A stretch of 58,591 bases of DNA, from positions 303,653 to 362,243 of the forward strand of contig NMRA01000460.1 of NCBI GenBank assembly GCA_002633005.1, written 5' to 3'. Within the stretch, counting starts at the first letter, position 1, and each line of letters opens with the position of its first letter. Shown here in pieces: positions 1 through 12,700 of this stretch. Both the position numbers and the translations under genes were made by a program. The notes under the pieces were generated by a model. It had not been told where the DNA came from. It made no database searches and saw nothing but the letters and a program-made list of their open reading frames with translations. This DNA is from Phoronis australis. Lineage: Eukaryota > Phoronida > Phoronidae.

Positions 1-1380
1 CACAAAGGTGTTGTTTTATTTAGCTGTTAAAGATTTATAGGTACATGTATTTGAACGTACCGTAGCCTACGAAGTTCGACTTATTTTCCAAGGTCGGTCG
101 CGGGAGTTTGGGACCTGTTCGGTGATAAATTCGGATTATTCGTACGAGAAATGCAGGCAGGAGAACATAATTGTAATTCATGACTTGCGATTTCTTCAGC
201 TCTGAACACACAAACCTCTTGTTGTCGTGGCCATTGGTTTCGGAATCTGATCAGGCTCGTTGCCGGACTGAAGACATCACAAGCATAAAACAGCCAAAGT
301 TGGAAACTAAAATTTCCAGTTACGAAAAGACTATGTTAGTGATCCAAAGGAATAATATGCACGTGATTATTCTGGTGAAATTGCTTCAAAACCGCAAATC
401 TACTTACTAGCTCTTTGGGGGCCGCGAAGTCAGGTATCCATTCCACAGAACCGTCAGGGCAAAAGTTGTACAGCAAAATGATTCGAATAATGTATATGAA
501 TATCTAAACAAAATTTTCTCTTACATTTTACCATAGGATATAAAGTCAAGTTATTTTTTCACAAAAGATTTCTGTCAGCAAACACTGAATTAGGTGCTCA
601 CACAGCCTCGGTGTCCTGGCTATCAGTTTATTGCATTAAAAGCCTGTGATTCATTCGTTGCTGGTTTCTCAAACATTTGCACTCACGAAAGATCCAAAGG
701 CATGACAAATTGTATCTAATGAGACTGACTGTGTTTCAGTTTAATATAAGCACTGGTTAGTGTGAAAATAATTCATTTGAAACAGAACGTAGAGTAATAA
801 ACGTCTACATGGCAACTCGCCCGGCGCCACGCCTAACTTAGTCAAGAGCTCATCCGACGAAGACTTCACAGGTCGGATTGCCAGGTTTCACAGGCTATCT
901 GCTCGAACCGGCATACACTGATCACGAAACACTATAGAGGTGCCGTGAACATGCACAGGCAACGGAACGTATGGGTAGTTCTTTGGTAAGCGTGAATTCG
1001 TCAGAGAAATCACTGTCGACGAAAAGCCGGCCGCAGACACGGATATATTTTACGGCCTCATACTTGCTAATATCAGCATACCTTCCATTCTTCACTACCG
1101 CGAGACACTTCCTAAGCATTTCGGGCTCTCGAGGAAGTCAAAAAACGATATACCCGCTTTCTTCGCAGCTTCATATTTGGAACAAGCGGGAACGATGCAC
1201 CGCAGTATAGCGGCATTCTCTCTGCAGACGAACCTCTGACGTCGCTGCGTCGTTTCTCACCTTCCTCATAGGTTAACGCGACACCTCTCGGCAAGGTGAG
1301 GTCGACCGTATAAGAGGCCATGTGAATATAGACCGATTAAGACGGTAAAAATGACGTATTAAATCAGGTGGCATTCTCCT
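1..1380 (-). mobile_element. Kolobok-like THAP element, minus-strand copy, cut by the window edge
   Basis: The right edge ends ggcattctcct followed by TTAA (1381-1384), the same terminus as the element at 21335. Read on the minus strand, it aligns with the left arm of that element over its whole length, and beyond position 1 the window ends. It holds degraded THAP-domain coding at 1321-922 in two frames: first CGASFPLVP, then KYEAVKYIRVCG.LF..SDF, matching the THAP ending 'CG.HF...DF'. A frameshift lies near 1115. A second conserved patch (CPDGSVEWIPDF, near 465-430) matches 22110-22140 in the other copy. Confidence 0.7.
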
Positions 1381-1384
1381 TTAA

Positions 1385-1700
1385 GTAATCTAAATTATTT
1401 AGCGGCGTTACAAAATTTGGTTCTCAACCGCTATTTGCTGCTAAAATTGTGGTGTGATCTTTTGCACCTGCTTTTGGCGCATTGAAATATTGCGTCACCT
1501 GTTTCTTTTTCTTCAATCAAACGTTCTTCCTTGAGGTTGCGTAAACGTCACAATAAGTGATCAGAATTTGTTTCACTTCATTATAAGTTTTTAGAATTTT
1601 GATATCAGTAAACCGAATGTTAGAACAAATTTTGCTGCGATGTTGTCATGTTGTGGGAGATGTCGAAAAAAATCTGTAAGTGGCACGTGTCACGAGTGCT
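1385..1700. repeat. Dispersed repeat, related to 52150-52470
   Basis: This stretch aligns with 52150-52470, sharing motifs such as TAAATTATT.A.CGGCGTT, AGCTAAAATT and GAACAAATTTTGCTG.GATG. It directly abuts the TTAA beside the element at 1-1380, so that element probably inserted into it. No protein match was recognised. The overlapping frames on both strands look non-coding. Confidence 0.5.
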
Positions 1701-4700
1701 CTCCTTTCGAAACGACGACACACCTTTCTTTGCTACAAAAGATGAAGAATTACTTTTAATTTTTGTGGACTTTTTTCCGAGGCGTACCTTTTTGCCCACT
1801 TGGCTAAATGGGGGAGGGGGGAGGGTCATTCGAGCCCCCGGAGACGAGCCCCCCCGACTCCCCTTGGTTGCGCGCATGTGCTCTACCAAAATTAATGAAA
1901 TTGAACAAAAATTAACAATAATTGTCTATGGGAAAGAGCAACATACATGTACAGCGTGATGAAGTGACGATCAAGAGCAACAACGGAAGAGCGCAAATGC
2001 GTCCTAATTGTTGAGCACTTCCGGGCATGAAAACACTTGAGGTCGTAAAATATCCATCGTTGTATTCTGATTTTTATGCAAATTTACTGAAACATTTCCA
2101 ATGTCTTGGTTGGTGATACTTTTTTATGCATAACGTGTAAATAGTCTCATATCTAGAGTTCGAAATTATGTTTCTGCGATATCATTTAACGTTTGATTTT
2201 ACCACGCCGTCAGCATATCAACACAAAGTTTTACGTTGGTGTAATTTTACGCAATTCATATTTGTAGGTTGATTAGATTTTACCACCTTTCAATAGTTGA
2301 ACAAAAGTTGATAAATCGAGGTCAAGAGCCGAGTTGCCACTGGTGAACGAACAGCGAACAGTTAAATGTTTGTTTGGCCAAAGTTCACTGGCTAAGTCGT
2401 GAAATGGTAGTTGCCGACCAAGGACACGCATAATCCAAATTGGTCGTCTATGATAGGCGTTCACTTTGACGACCCAAGGGCCGACCGCAGAAGCTACTCA
2501 GCAGACGGCTTCTGGCAGATCATTTTTGGTCGTCTGCTGGTCGGCTAAACGGCCGGTCGTCAACCGGTTGTCGACCAATTTCCAACCTGAGGGACAAAAA
2601 TTGGTGATGTGCTCTGTACTTGTCTATCGAAAGCCTTGTAAAACCTTCATGTGTTCGAACATTAAGCCTTGTCCTCATTGTTTCCCACCTATCCAAAAAA
2701 GTCGCTAAGGTACACAATTTTTGTACAGGATAACTCGTCTTCTTTCCAAATATCGTAGAGCAGGACGACCGCGTTTCGCCTTCGGACGTACACGAGACCT
2801 ACTAGTCTCAGCCGTTTGTATTTCTGTTGACCTCTGTAGCTGCATATGAGTTGTAATGTTTACATGCATTAAAACGACTGTCCTTTTTATTCTTTGTAAA
2901 AATTTCATTCGTTCGTAGTATTAACAGCGATTTTTTCAAATTTTTGCACGTGTTCAAAATTAATAAATTTTTGAACTTTATGTTAAACCAATAAAACCGG
3001 CTAAAACGCAGTTAAGAGGTTTTTTCGTCTATGACTATAGGCCTTTAACCGAGCACGTCTTTCTAAGGTCTTAAGTAGCATTTTCTGGCAGCACTTACGG
3101 GTGTTTCTAAATCGATCGTCACAGATTTTCGTGAAACTTTTTCAGGGCTTGGTCTACCTATAGATATGCTCTAAGTAACCATTGTCTTCCTGACAGAAGC
3201 ATCGTTTTTGTTTCCATAAAATAAACTGATCTTGTAAAATGGCTTTTTCAAAAATTGTTTCAGTATGAAAGTTGTCAACTTTGCAAGACTATTGAGAAAT
3301 CTTAAAAGTTAGAAATAACTACGATTTTCTTCTGAGACCATAAGATCCAGAAAATGTTTGTGATTTAAGACATACAACTTAGTATTTAAGTTCTGGCTTT
3401 TGAAATATTGAGAATAATTTCAGCCATTTTCAATGAGAAAGCGAAGAAAGGATATAACAGGTTTGAATATGAAATCAGTGGGATTTTGGTAGTTTTGGGT
3501 TAGCTTAGTTCTTACATCAAGTCAAAAGTTTGGTTCTTTGCTTGCTTAGTGGCTGATACATGTATGTAATTTTACTGAGTATACCATGCATTATTTGATT
3601 GCACTGCAAAGATGCACAGAAGCAATGTAAACATTATGATTTGAATACGTAAAGTGGATAAGAAGTAATTTTTGTTGGATTTGGGGATCGGAAGAGCAGG
3701 AAGGGGGATCGGGTGGGAGGGGGGTGGTCGAGCCGTTCCCTACTTCTGTTAACTTCAGCAATTTTTCAATGTAGTCTAGTGAGAACATTCACTTAAAATT
3801 AGTAATGATGGGGCAGACGTAAGAGGTAAGGGACTAGACGGAAAGTGGTGTTGTGATGATTGTGGAGATACCAGGAGGCGACTTCGGTCCCTCAACGAAT
3901 TACACAACGCGAGTCTGTTCATACAGCGAGGTCTGCTAAGATCAATCCATAAAATACGTACACTATATCGCTGTGTAGCATGTAACTAGAAAACACACAA
4001 CTTTTACCTTTTAATAGCCTTGGGTATGGGTTATAAAACGGTTTCGTATTTGTGATTTTTGTTAGAATTACGTAGTTGATTCAACGACAATTGGTTTTTG
4101 CCTAAAGAACTCTCGGGAATATATGCTGGAGCGGCCACACCAAAAGAATCTTGACGGCCTAAGCCATTTTTTGCCATTTACGATATGGATTTCATGGATT
4201 AGTGTGCACTCAAAAAGCTTCCTTTGTAAGATAATTCTCATATGACTATTGTGAAAGAAAAATATGTATCCTTGTATAAAACGGCACACTTCCGTTTATT
4301 TGAACATTAACATCCGGCCTCTGGCCTAGTCTTTCTCATTGTGTATAACTGGCATTTTTAGAAACTGTACATCATGATTCCTGTGAAATAAATGTATTTT
4401 GAGCATTTTGTAAGTATCTGAAGCTTCTATCTTGGGCTCAATTGAAAAAGCTGCTTCATTTCACCCCCCCCCCGAAAACAACGATTAAAACAACACATAT
4501 TTTGCCTATTTTCCCTTCAATTCACACGATATAAAGCGTTGAAGAAATCAAAATGCATGGACATACAGCGTCAAAAAGAATTGTGGCTTTTTAGGCCTGG
4601 ACAATCAGCCAACAGATAAAGGTGTTCACTTGACAGAGCTTCACAGTAGAACGGTCTGCGTACCAACACCGATGTTCCAGAACTTCATGTAAGAGTACGA

Positions 4701-6629
4701 ATCTTAGATTTCTTTCTCAACCGTTTGCGTGTCTCCACCCTTCAGACAAATTTAGATGTGGAAGACATTCCAAAAAAGAAGCCCTGATCTGGGCCTGTTT
4801 TAGCCAGTCATATCGTTAAGTTTTTCTTGCCATTTTTCGCTACCCTCATGTCTTTAGACACGACTGCAGGGCTACACTTGACGCCATTTTTTTGTCAAGC
4901 TACAAACTTTTCGTAAAGAATGCTTTTATGCCACGAGGAAATCTGGAGCTCCGTTTGTCTTTGTGTAATGCCCAACCAGACTCAAATTTATTAGAAGTGT
5001 ACCGCGGCCATCTCTCTTCATAATAAGACGATGGAAGGGCTGATGCGACAAATGCATTTGAGGCAGACACCAACTGCCTTGCTATGTCATCTAATGCAGA
5101 TTCCCTCCCTTGGTCACACGTATTTCTACCAATGCCCAATAGAACATTTATTTCAAAAGAGGAAATAAACAATATTGTGCATCCGTGCACGAGCATTATG
5201 TCAAAAAGACGCCCACTCTGGCAAGGGTGAGTCCATATATAAAAACATGCTCAGTCACATTACTGGCACGTCGCAGGTGCTCTGTTGCAGTTTTTGTGTA
5301 CATGTAGCTGCCTACATTTATAAAGACCTCATCATGAGACCATTTCCATGGGAAGTTTCTTTTAAAACCGTACCCTACAGCAGTCATATTTCCATAACAA
5401 GAAGTTTCACTACTGTAGCGCCACACGGTGTCACTTGCTGAAATTACCCTCAGCACTGAAAGTATGATGTTAACTCTCACACAACCCACTAGTCTAAGAG
5501 CAAAGAAACTGTAAACAAAATAATTGTGCACGCTAAACCCTGTTTCTTCTGGTAATTGTATTTTATATTACTGAGCAATTACACCAGGTACTTGACACTT
5601 GGCAACCAGAATTCCCGTTTTCAGTTGAAATTATGTGCATGAAATAAACATTACCAAACTTTTGGCCTTTGCTATTGTAACTTTTATTCATTGTCTACAA
5701 ATTTCAGTAGTCATTTTGTTGCAGCTTGCTATATCCTTACAAAAAACTTAGTTTGAATTTGGGCTCTTAAATAAGGTGGTACAACAAAACGAATTTCCTT
5801 GCGAAGGCGGGTAATTTTCTTTCTTTGAAAACTGTATTGTAGAGTGGGTAGTGAACAACATATCAACCTACGCAATATCAAATACCAGTTCTCAATCTCC
5901 ACGGATTAGTGCTGTAGTTACTTTTAAGCTTACAATTTTGCAGGTTTCAAGCAAATAATGCAGGGTGTATTGAAATAGACGGAAAGGTCAATGAATGTAT
6001 AATTATAGTTGCTGTCCTTTAGGGAGATATGAATCCACTCGAAAAAAATCCATCCAATTCTGTGACGTGTCGTGTAGATTTTTTGATTCCATAAGTTCTC
6101 TCAGAAATTGCTACTTAACCATGGTGATAAAAGGTGAAACTGGCCTTTAGCTTCACAACTTGTTTTTTAATTTACTTACACGTAAGAAAGGTGGTAACCT
6201 AAACTATTTTACATTCAACAGTATTAGATTACATGTATATTGATTTCCCTTCTTAATTTAAATGACAATAAACCCGCTCCCGCCCAAAAAGCGAACGTCC
6301 GGCTTAGACCACTTGACGCAATTGAATTGGTTTCAATTCACACGGATGGAAACTTATTTCTTGATTTGCAAAGAACTGTCGGGTCGTTTTTTCTCGATAC
6401 CCTTTCGTCCATAACGACGCACAGTGACAAGCCAATTTGTTGATCCTGATTTCAAGTACGAACGAACTGTTTTGTCCTGAAATCATAATATGTAATTTAT
6501 CTAGGGAGCAAATTGAAATCAAGTCCATAAAAGTTAGAACTCTTACAATCACAAGGTTAGCTCTTTTTGTGATAGAAGGCTCGTTTATAGCCACTTTAAA
6601 CTGAAAATTGTCCCATTTAAACCTTTCAG
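1701..6629. other. Upstream region with no gene recognised
   Basis: About 4.9 kb lies before the first identified protease exon. It holds a C/G-rich run at 1810-1860, a self-complementary segment around 2330-2590 (repeated GACCAA / TTGGTC blocks), a G-rich run at 3695-3730 and C-runs near 4465. The missing 5' exons of the protease may lie here: one should end in phase 2 just upstream of 6630. I could not identify one by its motifs. Confidence 0.5.
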
Positions 6630-6717
6630 GTGTTACTCATCCTTTGGGAAGAGGACATCCACAAGACCCAAATACTGGGTTACCGGAGTCCTCCTGGGTA
6701 ACGATGCGTGTCTCCGT
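6630..6717 (+). CDS. Exon: astacin catalytic domain, N-terminal part
   Basis: The acceptor cctttcag precedes 6630 and the donor gtaagt follows at 6718. The exon starts with the last base of a split codon, probably Gly, then encodes residues 1-29 beginning CYSSFGKR and ending GNDACLR. This fits the astacin segment with a G-C-[YF]-S start, a few basic residues and a second Cys just before the zinc helix. It ends in phase 0 and leads straight into the zinc-binding exon. The middle of the segment is diverged from the usual G-x-Q-x-x-x-L pattern. The preceding exon should end in phase 2; I did not find it. Confidence 0.75.
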
Positions 6718-9700
6718 GTAAGTATTCCTTTGTTGGAGCAACACTGACTACACATATCTGTCGATTTTCCTTTATTTCCCAGCAATCATACAGGAGTCTG
6801 CGCTGGTAGTGATCCAAGGGTGTTTACGGGACAGGAATCCTCCCTCCTCGGGCACCTTTGTAATGCTGTAATGGAGGAGCAAATATGATCTTCAGCAATC
6901 AAAAACAAATCCGACTGCTGGCTTAATTGAGCCAAAATCGTCCGGTTCCGTTCAGTCGTACAAAGAAACTAAAGAATGCACTTCAGGCAAGAGTGTTGTG
7001 GAAATATCTGCATTGTTGAAGGATATTTTTATCTGGAAAATGGAATTTTTGTGCTTGTCTTCGTACATGTTATTACAACAGCGAAGTTTTTCGGGAATCT
7101 CAATATTGTGTGTGCAAAGGTTTGTTACATTGGACTCTCGGTTGTTCCTCTTTACCAGTGACTTACACTATTTCAGGTATTCACTTTGAAATGTGACTCT
7201 TGATGTAACCCTGCCTATCGGTCTGCTAACGACAAATGGGTAAACATTTTCGAAATACGTTCATTCCTCCGGTAATATAAGTAGAGCAATCTGGAACGTT
7301 ACTGTACATAATTCGTCTTGATCTCTTTTGTACATAGTTCGTTCAGTATACCAGTCAATGTTTTTTATCAATTTAATTTGCCCCTGTTTCAGGTTGGGAC
7401 AGTCATTCATGAAATCGGCCACGCTATCGGTCGGGTTCACGAGCAAGCACGCGAAGATGGAGGAGCCTTTGTAGATGTCAATTTTGATGTTACAACAGAT
7501 TCTTCCCAATATGAAGTCTTCGAAGATGACGATTTTAGGGGACGTTCCTACATACCTTACGACTATACCAGCTTAATGCATTATGGTACAAAGGTACTGA
7601 TTTTGATCTTTCCGAAACCGTTGTTTTACTTGACTCTTCTGTCGGGGTTTCGTGTATTTTTACTTATATAGCAGGTAATGTTTGTCGGTAACTGAAGAAC
7701 ATGTTTCCCCATTTCGAAGTTTATTGAATACCTAAGCTCATCATTACCGAAGTGTGTATCTCACCTGGTTTGTGACAATGTCCACTGTTCTGTTTAGGGT
7801 TTTGCAGTATTGCCGGGCGAAGACGTCATGAAGGCTTTAGATGCAGATTTATCTTCCTTAATGAACGGCGGCGTATTATTGTCTTATTACGATCAGAAAG
7901 TTCTAAATGTGGCATACAATTGTTCGCGTAAGTATAACTTGAGCATAACAAACATTTATATCCGTTAAATATTGGTCGTGGTTCATTCGTTATCGAGACC
8001 TTGTTGAAAATATCGTTCCCGTAAGGTTTAGTTTACGTCGCAAGAAAGCAAAAAATAATTTGAACTTTGGTTTGATTTATTCAAAATCAAAGCAAGGCTG
8101 CTGTTCAGAATTGTAACTTAAGTCTGCACACGAACACAAACGCATGATTATGCCTTTAAACTCACATAAATATATACGTGTACTCTATCAAGTGGCGCTT
8201 GGGACAAGTCATGCTGTTCTGCAATAGAGCACTTGCGTTCTGAAAACGCCATGCAGGTGTTTAAAATGGCAAATATGTGTTTTGGTGTATTGCGTCATTT
8301 GTTCGATGTAGAGCACTAAATAAAATTCGTTATATACAATGGAAATACGATTTGTTAGAATTCAAGCACATTCTCACGCTACAAAGGTATATACGGGGGT
8401 AGGGTATCACCATCATCGCTGGAGACATTAAAACGACGAAATCTAGAATCTCGGCAATCTTGCAAGAGCAACGCTCAATATCAACATGGTTCACCGTCAT
8501 TTTATTTTGTATTGTATTGAATATTTACGTAAAAATAGAATATTATGTCACTTTTTTAGAAAACAATTCAAAAGCAGTATGATTTTTGAATTTTCACGAA
8601 AATGTTCAGATGAGAATATATGCGTCTAGTTTCATGTTCAGAGAATAGAGCTGGATTCCAATAAGACCAATAGCCACCATGCGCTGTAACTGTCAATTCA
8701 ATCAAAGTAGACCTGAACTGAAAAGAAATAACCGACAGTGATTGTATTTTTTCATCATTGGTGGTTAGAAGGGTTATGTGGTTCGTTCATATTAATATAG
8801 TGGTAGAGGCTAATCGTGGATAGCTTGACATTCCTTCATTGTATTACCGGTATGTGTCAGACTGTTGAGTTTTAGCGACGGTTAGCTATTGAAATAGCCG
8901 TACAAGTGACATGTGCAGACTGATCTAGCAAAGTAATTCGATGCACTAAGGTCCATTTCTTCATTGACTTTTGCTTGGATTAATGCGGATTGTTCTAAAA
9001 CCCCCGGGACTCCTTCGAACCTCCATTGCCTCGATCCACGACCCACGAGATACCGGACCCACGACTTACAACCCCCTCAACCCAGCTCGACTCGATCTGA
9101 AGAGAGAACAAGCGCTGACTTGCAAGACCAATTACATGTAGTTGGATCGTGAACTTGGCTGGCTTTTGCGTTATTTTAATTAAAAGAGTCGATTCGACAA
9201 GTTTGAAAGTCGAAAACAAAAAAAACAAACAAAAAAAAACAAAACAAAAAAATCAAATCAAAGACCTTCCAACGTAACAAATGTCGTTCCCGGCAGAGTG
9301 TCTCGTCTGCTCTTCAGTGAATGGCAGATCCAACCTTTTTGTGGAAAGTGCGAGGAACCGACAAAACTGTAGTTTCTTAAGTAAATACAATTTAAAAAAA
9401 CAATTGTTAACTAAAAAGTAGTTCAACGTTAAATGACGTATGTTGTAAACGAGTATACAACAAAAAGCAATGAAAATTTTAAATTATATACATTCACGTT
9501 AACATACTCTCCTCCTAAGATCGGTGGAATTGGCCATTGGTAGCCGTTTGTGGACCTATTTCCGTGACAACGATAGCGCGCTCACAACGCGATATCTCAG
9601 ATCATTTTCTCACGCCACTTTCTGTTTTCAGTCACAAGGCTTGAGCCCGATCTGACTCGCATGTAGGTATGTCTTATGGGAAAGTCACTCAGTGACGTAC

Positions 9701-12700
9701 ATGTAATAAGGTTATGAAATGTGCTAAAAGCGAAAAAATACCTCTAATGCCACAGACCATGTGTAGAAGGGGTCGTGGTGGTTATAGGTCGAGGGATGAA
9801 GGGGTCGAGGGGGATTTAGAGCAGTCCGATCACTTCAAGGTTGTGTTTTATAATGCACTCTTTACAGTTATCAGTGTAGGTGTTGATCTTGATTAGTGTT
9901 AAGTTTGCAATCCAAGTCCATACATGTAGTTTATGACGTCTCCTCAAAAACTTTCAGAGATTTTGTTTGTTGTCATTGCGCAAATGGCAACTTAATTTGG
10001 TGTAGTCCATATGTGTACACCGCAGAATCGTTTACATTTGTAGAAAATATGTACATGTAATTCATTGCCATCAGAAAGACCCAAGTTTTTTGTAGCATTC
10101 ACCCTAGGCTCATGTGCATACACCACTGAAAAGTAGTCAAATATTAACGTTCCTGTTTTACAGTGTGTACAATCTTCATGATGTACCTGATGCACCTATA
10201 CTACCACCACTGATGAAAAAGATAATTTTTCAAACTTAATTTAGTTAAGAAAAGTCCTGGAAAGTGTTACCGCAATGCTCTGGTCGCATTAAAAGTGTCA
10301 CCCCAATGCTGTGATCGCATTGTGCCTAGAAGCCAAACATATCATGTCGCAAATGAAAAGAGTTACATGTACATGTAATGTTGTGTCGACCACAGATGCT
10401 TTTATGGAGAGCCACTTCTTTTTTCTCAAAATTAGAACTATTTTGCATTTGCATACATATTTTAAGAAGAAATATAAAAATACTAATATAAATGTCGGAA
10501 TACCGTGCAATTACCTGTGACAACAAGTCATGTGAATTTGAAGTGTCTAGCTCAAAATCTTAGTTCGCACCTAATGACCTTTGACCTATTTAACCTGATT
10601 GGATGACCTGATTACTTAGAAAAGTAATTTTTTAAATTGCCTTATAGACTGATACCTGTGTACCGAATTTTAAAATAATATCTTTTAAATTAAAGAAGGT
10701 GTAGCATTTTAAAAATTACATGACCTTTGCACCAAATGACCTCCTCCGGTGCATTATGGATTATGAGTATGTAATAAATCAAAATTTATATACTGCCTAA
10801 AATCATATGTTAATTTGAATAACATATCTGCAACCATTTTGGAGTTATTAAGTGTCAAATTTGGTCGGAAGAAGAACAAGAATCAGAATAATATTAAATT
10901 GAAGAAAACCCAGGAACAACAGTACTAAGGAGATAAAATACGTACATGTAGAACATTAAAACCCTGCGCTTGCGCGCGCAGAGTAATAAGATGAATAATA
11001 TTGAAGAAAACCCAGGAACAACAGTACTCTGCACTTACACGCGCAGAGTAATTAGCATTTCTACAGTAAAAGGTCCCCATTTTCTAAATTAAGACGTGGA
11101 GTCTTTCCGCTGTAAGTGTAACCTGGGCTTTCTTTGTATTTTACTCGTATTGAGGAGCGTTTGTAGGATTTTGTACTGTACCGTGCATAGGGGTTGAAAT
11201 TTGTTTTCTCTGCTCTTGTGTTCTCTACACTGAGCTCAGAACAGCCTCATTTGCTGAGGTCATGTTGATTTGTCCCATTTTTGCTGAGCCAGTAATTCAG
11301 AATCAGTTTGCTTCTTGATGACAAACACCTCTGGCAGTAAATTAGTTTTCACATTTATTTATCTAACACATTTCTTTGGCGAAAAGAGCTTTTGCTTATT
11401 AGGGAATTAATAGAGAGTGAATAGGTTGATCAGATTTTCTTGTTGTCGTGGTGTATGTGTTGACTATTTTGTACGTTTTTCGAGATTGTGATTAATATAA
11501 GTCCCTGTTGTGGCTACGTAACATATTTGATCTCGTGACCAGGCTGTAACGTACCTGAAACATTTACTGTTATTGATAAGAGAATTTGTGGGTATATGAA
11601 AGTAAATTTTGGTCTTGTCATCCAAGTCTTTTAGTTCAATTTCGTATGAAGTTGTGTGGGTAGTCAATGGTTTGATTGTTGTTCAGTACCTCTTAAACTA
11701 TTTTGCCTTGACATTTTGCAGCTTTGACTAGTTATGAGTGATGATATACTCGATGTTAATAGGTTTTGTAAGTTGTGAACTATTCTTCAGGTTTTACAAC
11801 TGACTTGTAACTATTGGTGATGATATTGGAAGAGTGGGGAGTATACCATGTACTGGCATGTCACTAATAAATAATGGAATGTTCTGAAATTTTATGTGAG
11901 AGAGTGTCAGAATGGATTACCATGTTGTGATAGGGATGAATTGCCTTGCTTTCTTCTTCTTACTCCTGTAACTCCCACTACACATAACAATTGTCTGCAT
12001 TGCTAGTTGCCTGGTGCATTGATTATGGATGATAGCGAAATTATTGGGTGAAGTTGAAACCAGAAATGAAAAAATGGAAAATACCCAGGTTGGTACTGAC
12101 ATAACCACAGGGGCATGGACACCGGTCAATACAAAATGTTCTTAGGGGAGAGGGGTGCACAAAACGAGGGCTAGATTTCATCACCACCTCATCATATGTT
12201 GTCAATGGTCAGAGGGATCTAGCAACCAAAATGTGTGACGATGCAAAGGGCTCAACACCCATGTGGCACACCCTGGGTTTTTACTTGTTTTGCACTCTTC
12301 TCATGAACTCCTGTGGTCAACACCTTTTGGCGCCCACCTGGTTTTTACCCGGTTTTCACTCCTCCCTTGTACCCCCTTTGCTGGCACCTGGGGGCAACAC
12401 CCCCCTGAACCATCCATGGAGGTATAAAATGTTAGTAGGAACGGCAATTTGCCTTGTTAAGAACTCAACCTTGAAACAAAACCATGATGGCATTTGAAGG
12501 GAGCTTCAAGAGAGTAATAGCAAAGACATTTTTTGATTAAAACACACATTTTCAGTCTCGTGCGTTTATAAGCGGATGTTAGGTAACGTATTTTACCCAG
12601 TTTGAATTACACAGTAATTTTATTGTACGTCAAACGTCATTAAAATATGATTTTTTCAATGTTAACGTGGTTCGGACTCTGCCGCAAAATCAGTTTTGCT

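Noticed and set aside
5949-6020. Frame with NNAGCIEIDGK as a possible upstream astacin exon
   Set aside because: Only a weak resemblance to the 'TCI.F' region, and the phase does not lead to 6630.
12231-12497. 88-codon open frame over a tandem repeat
   Set aside because: The frame follows from the repeat composition and has no domain.
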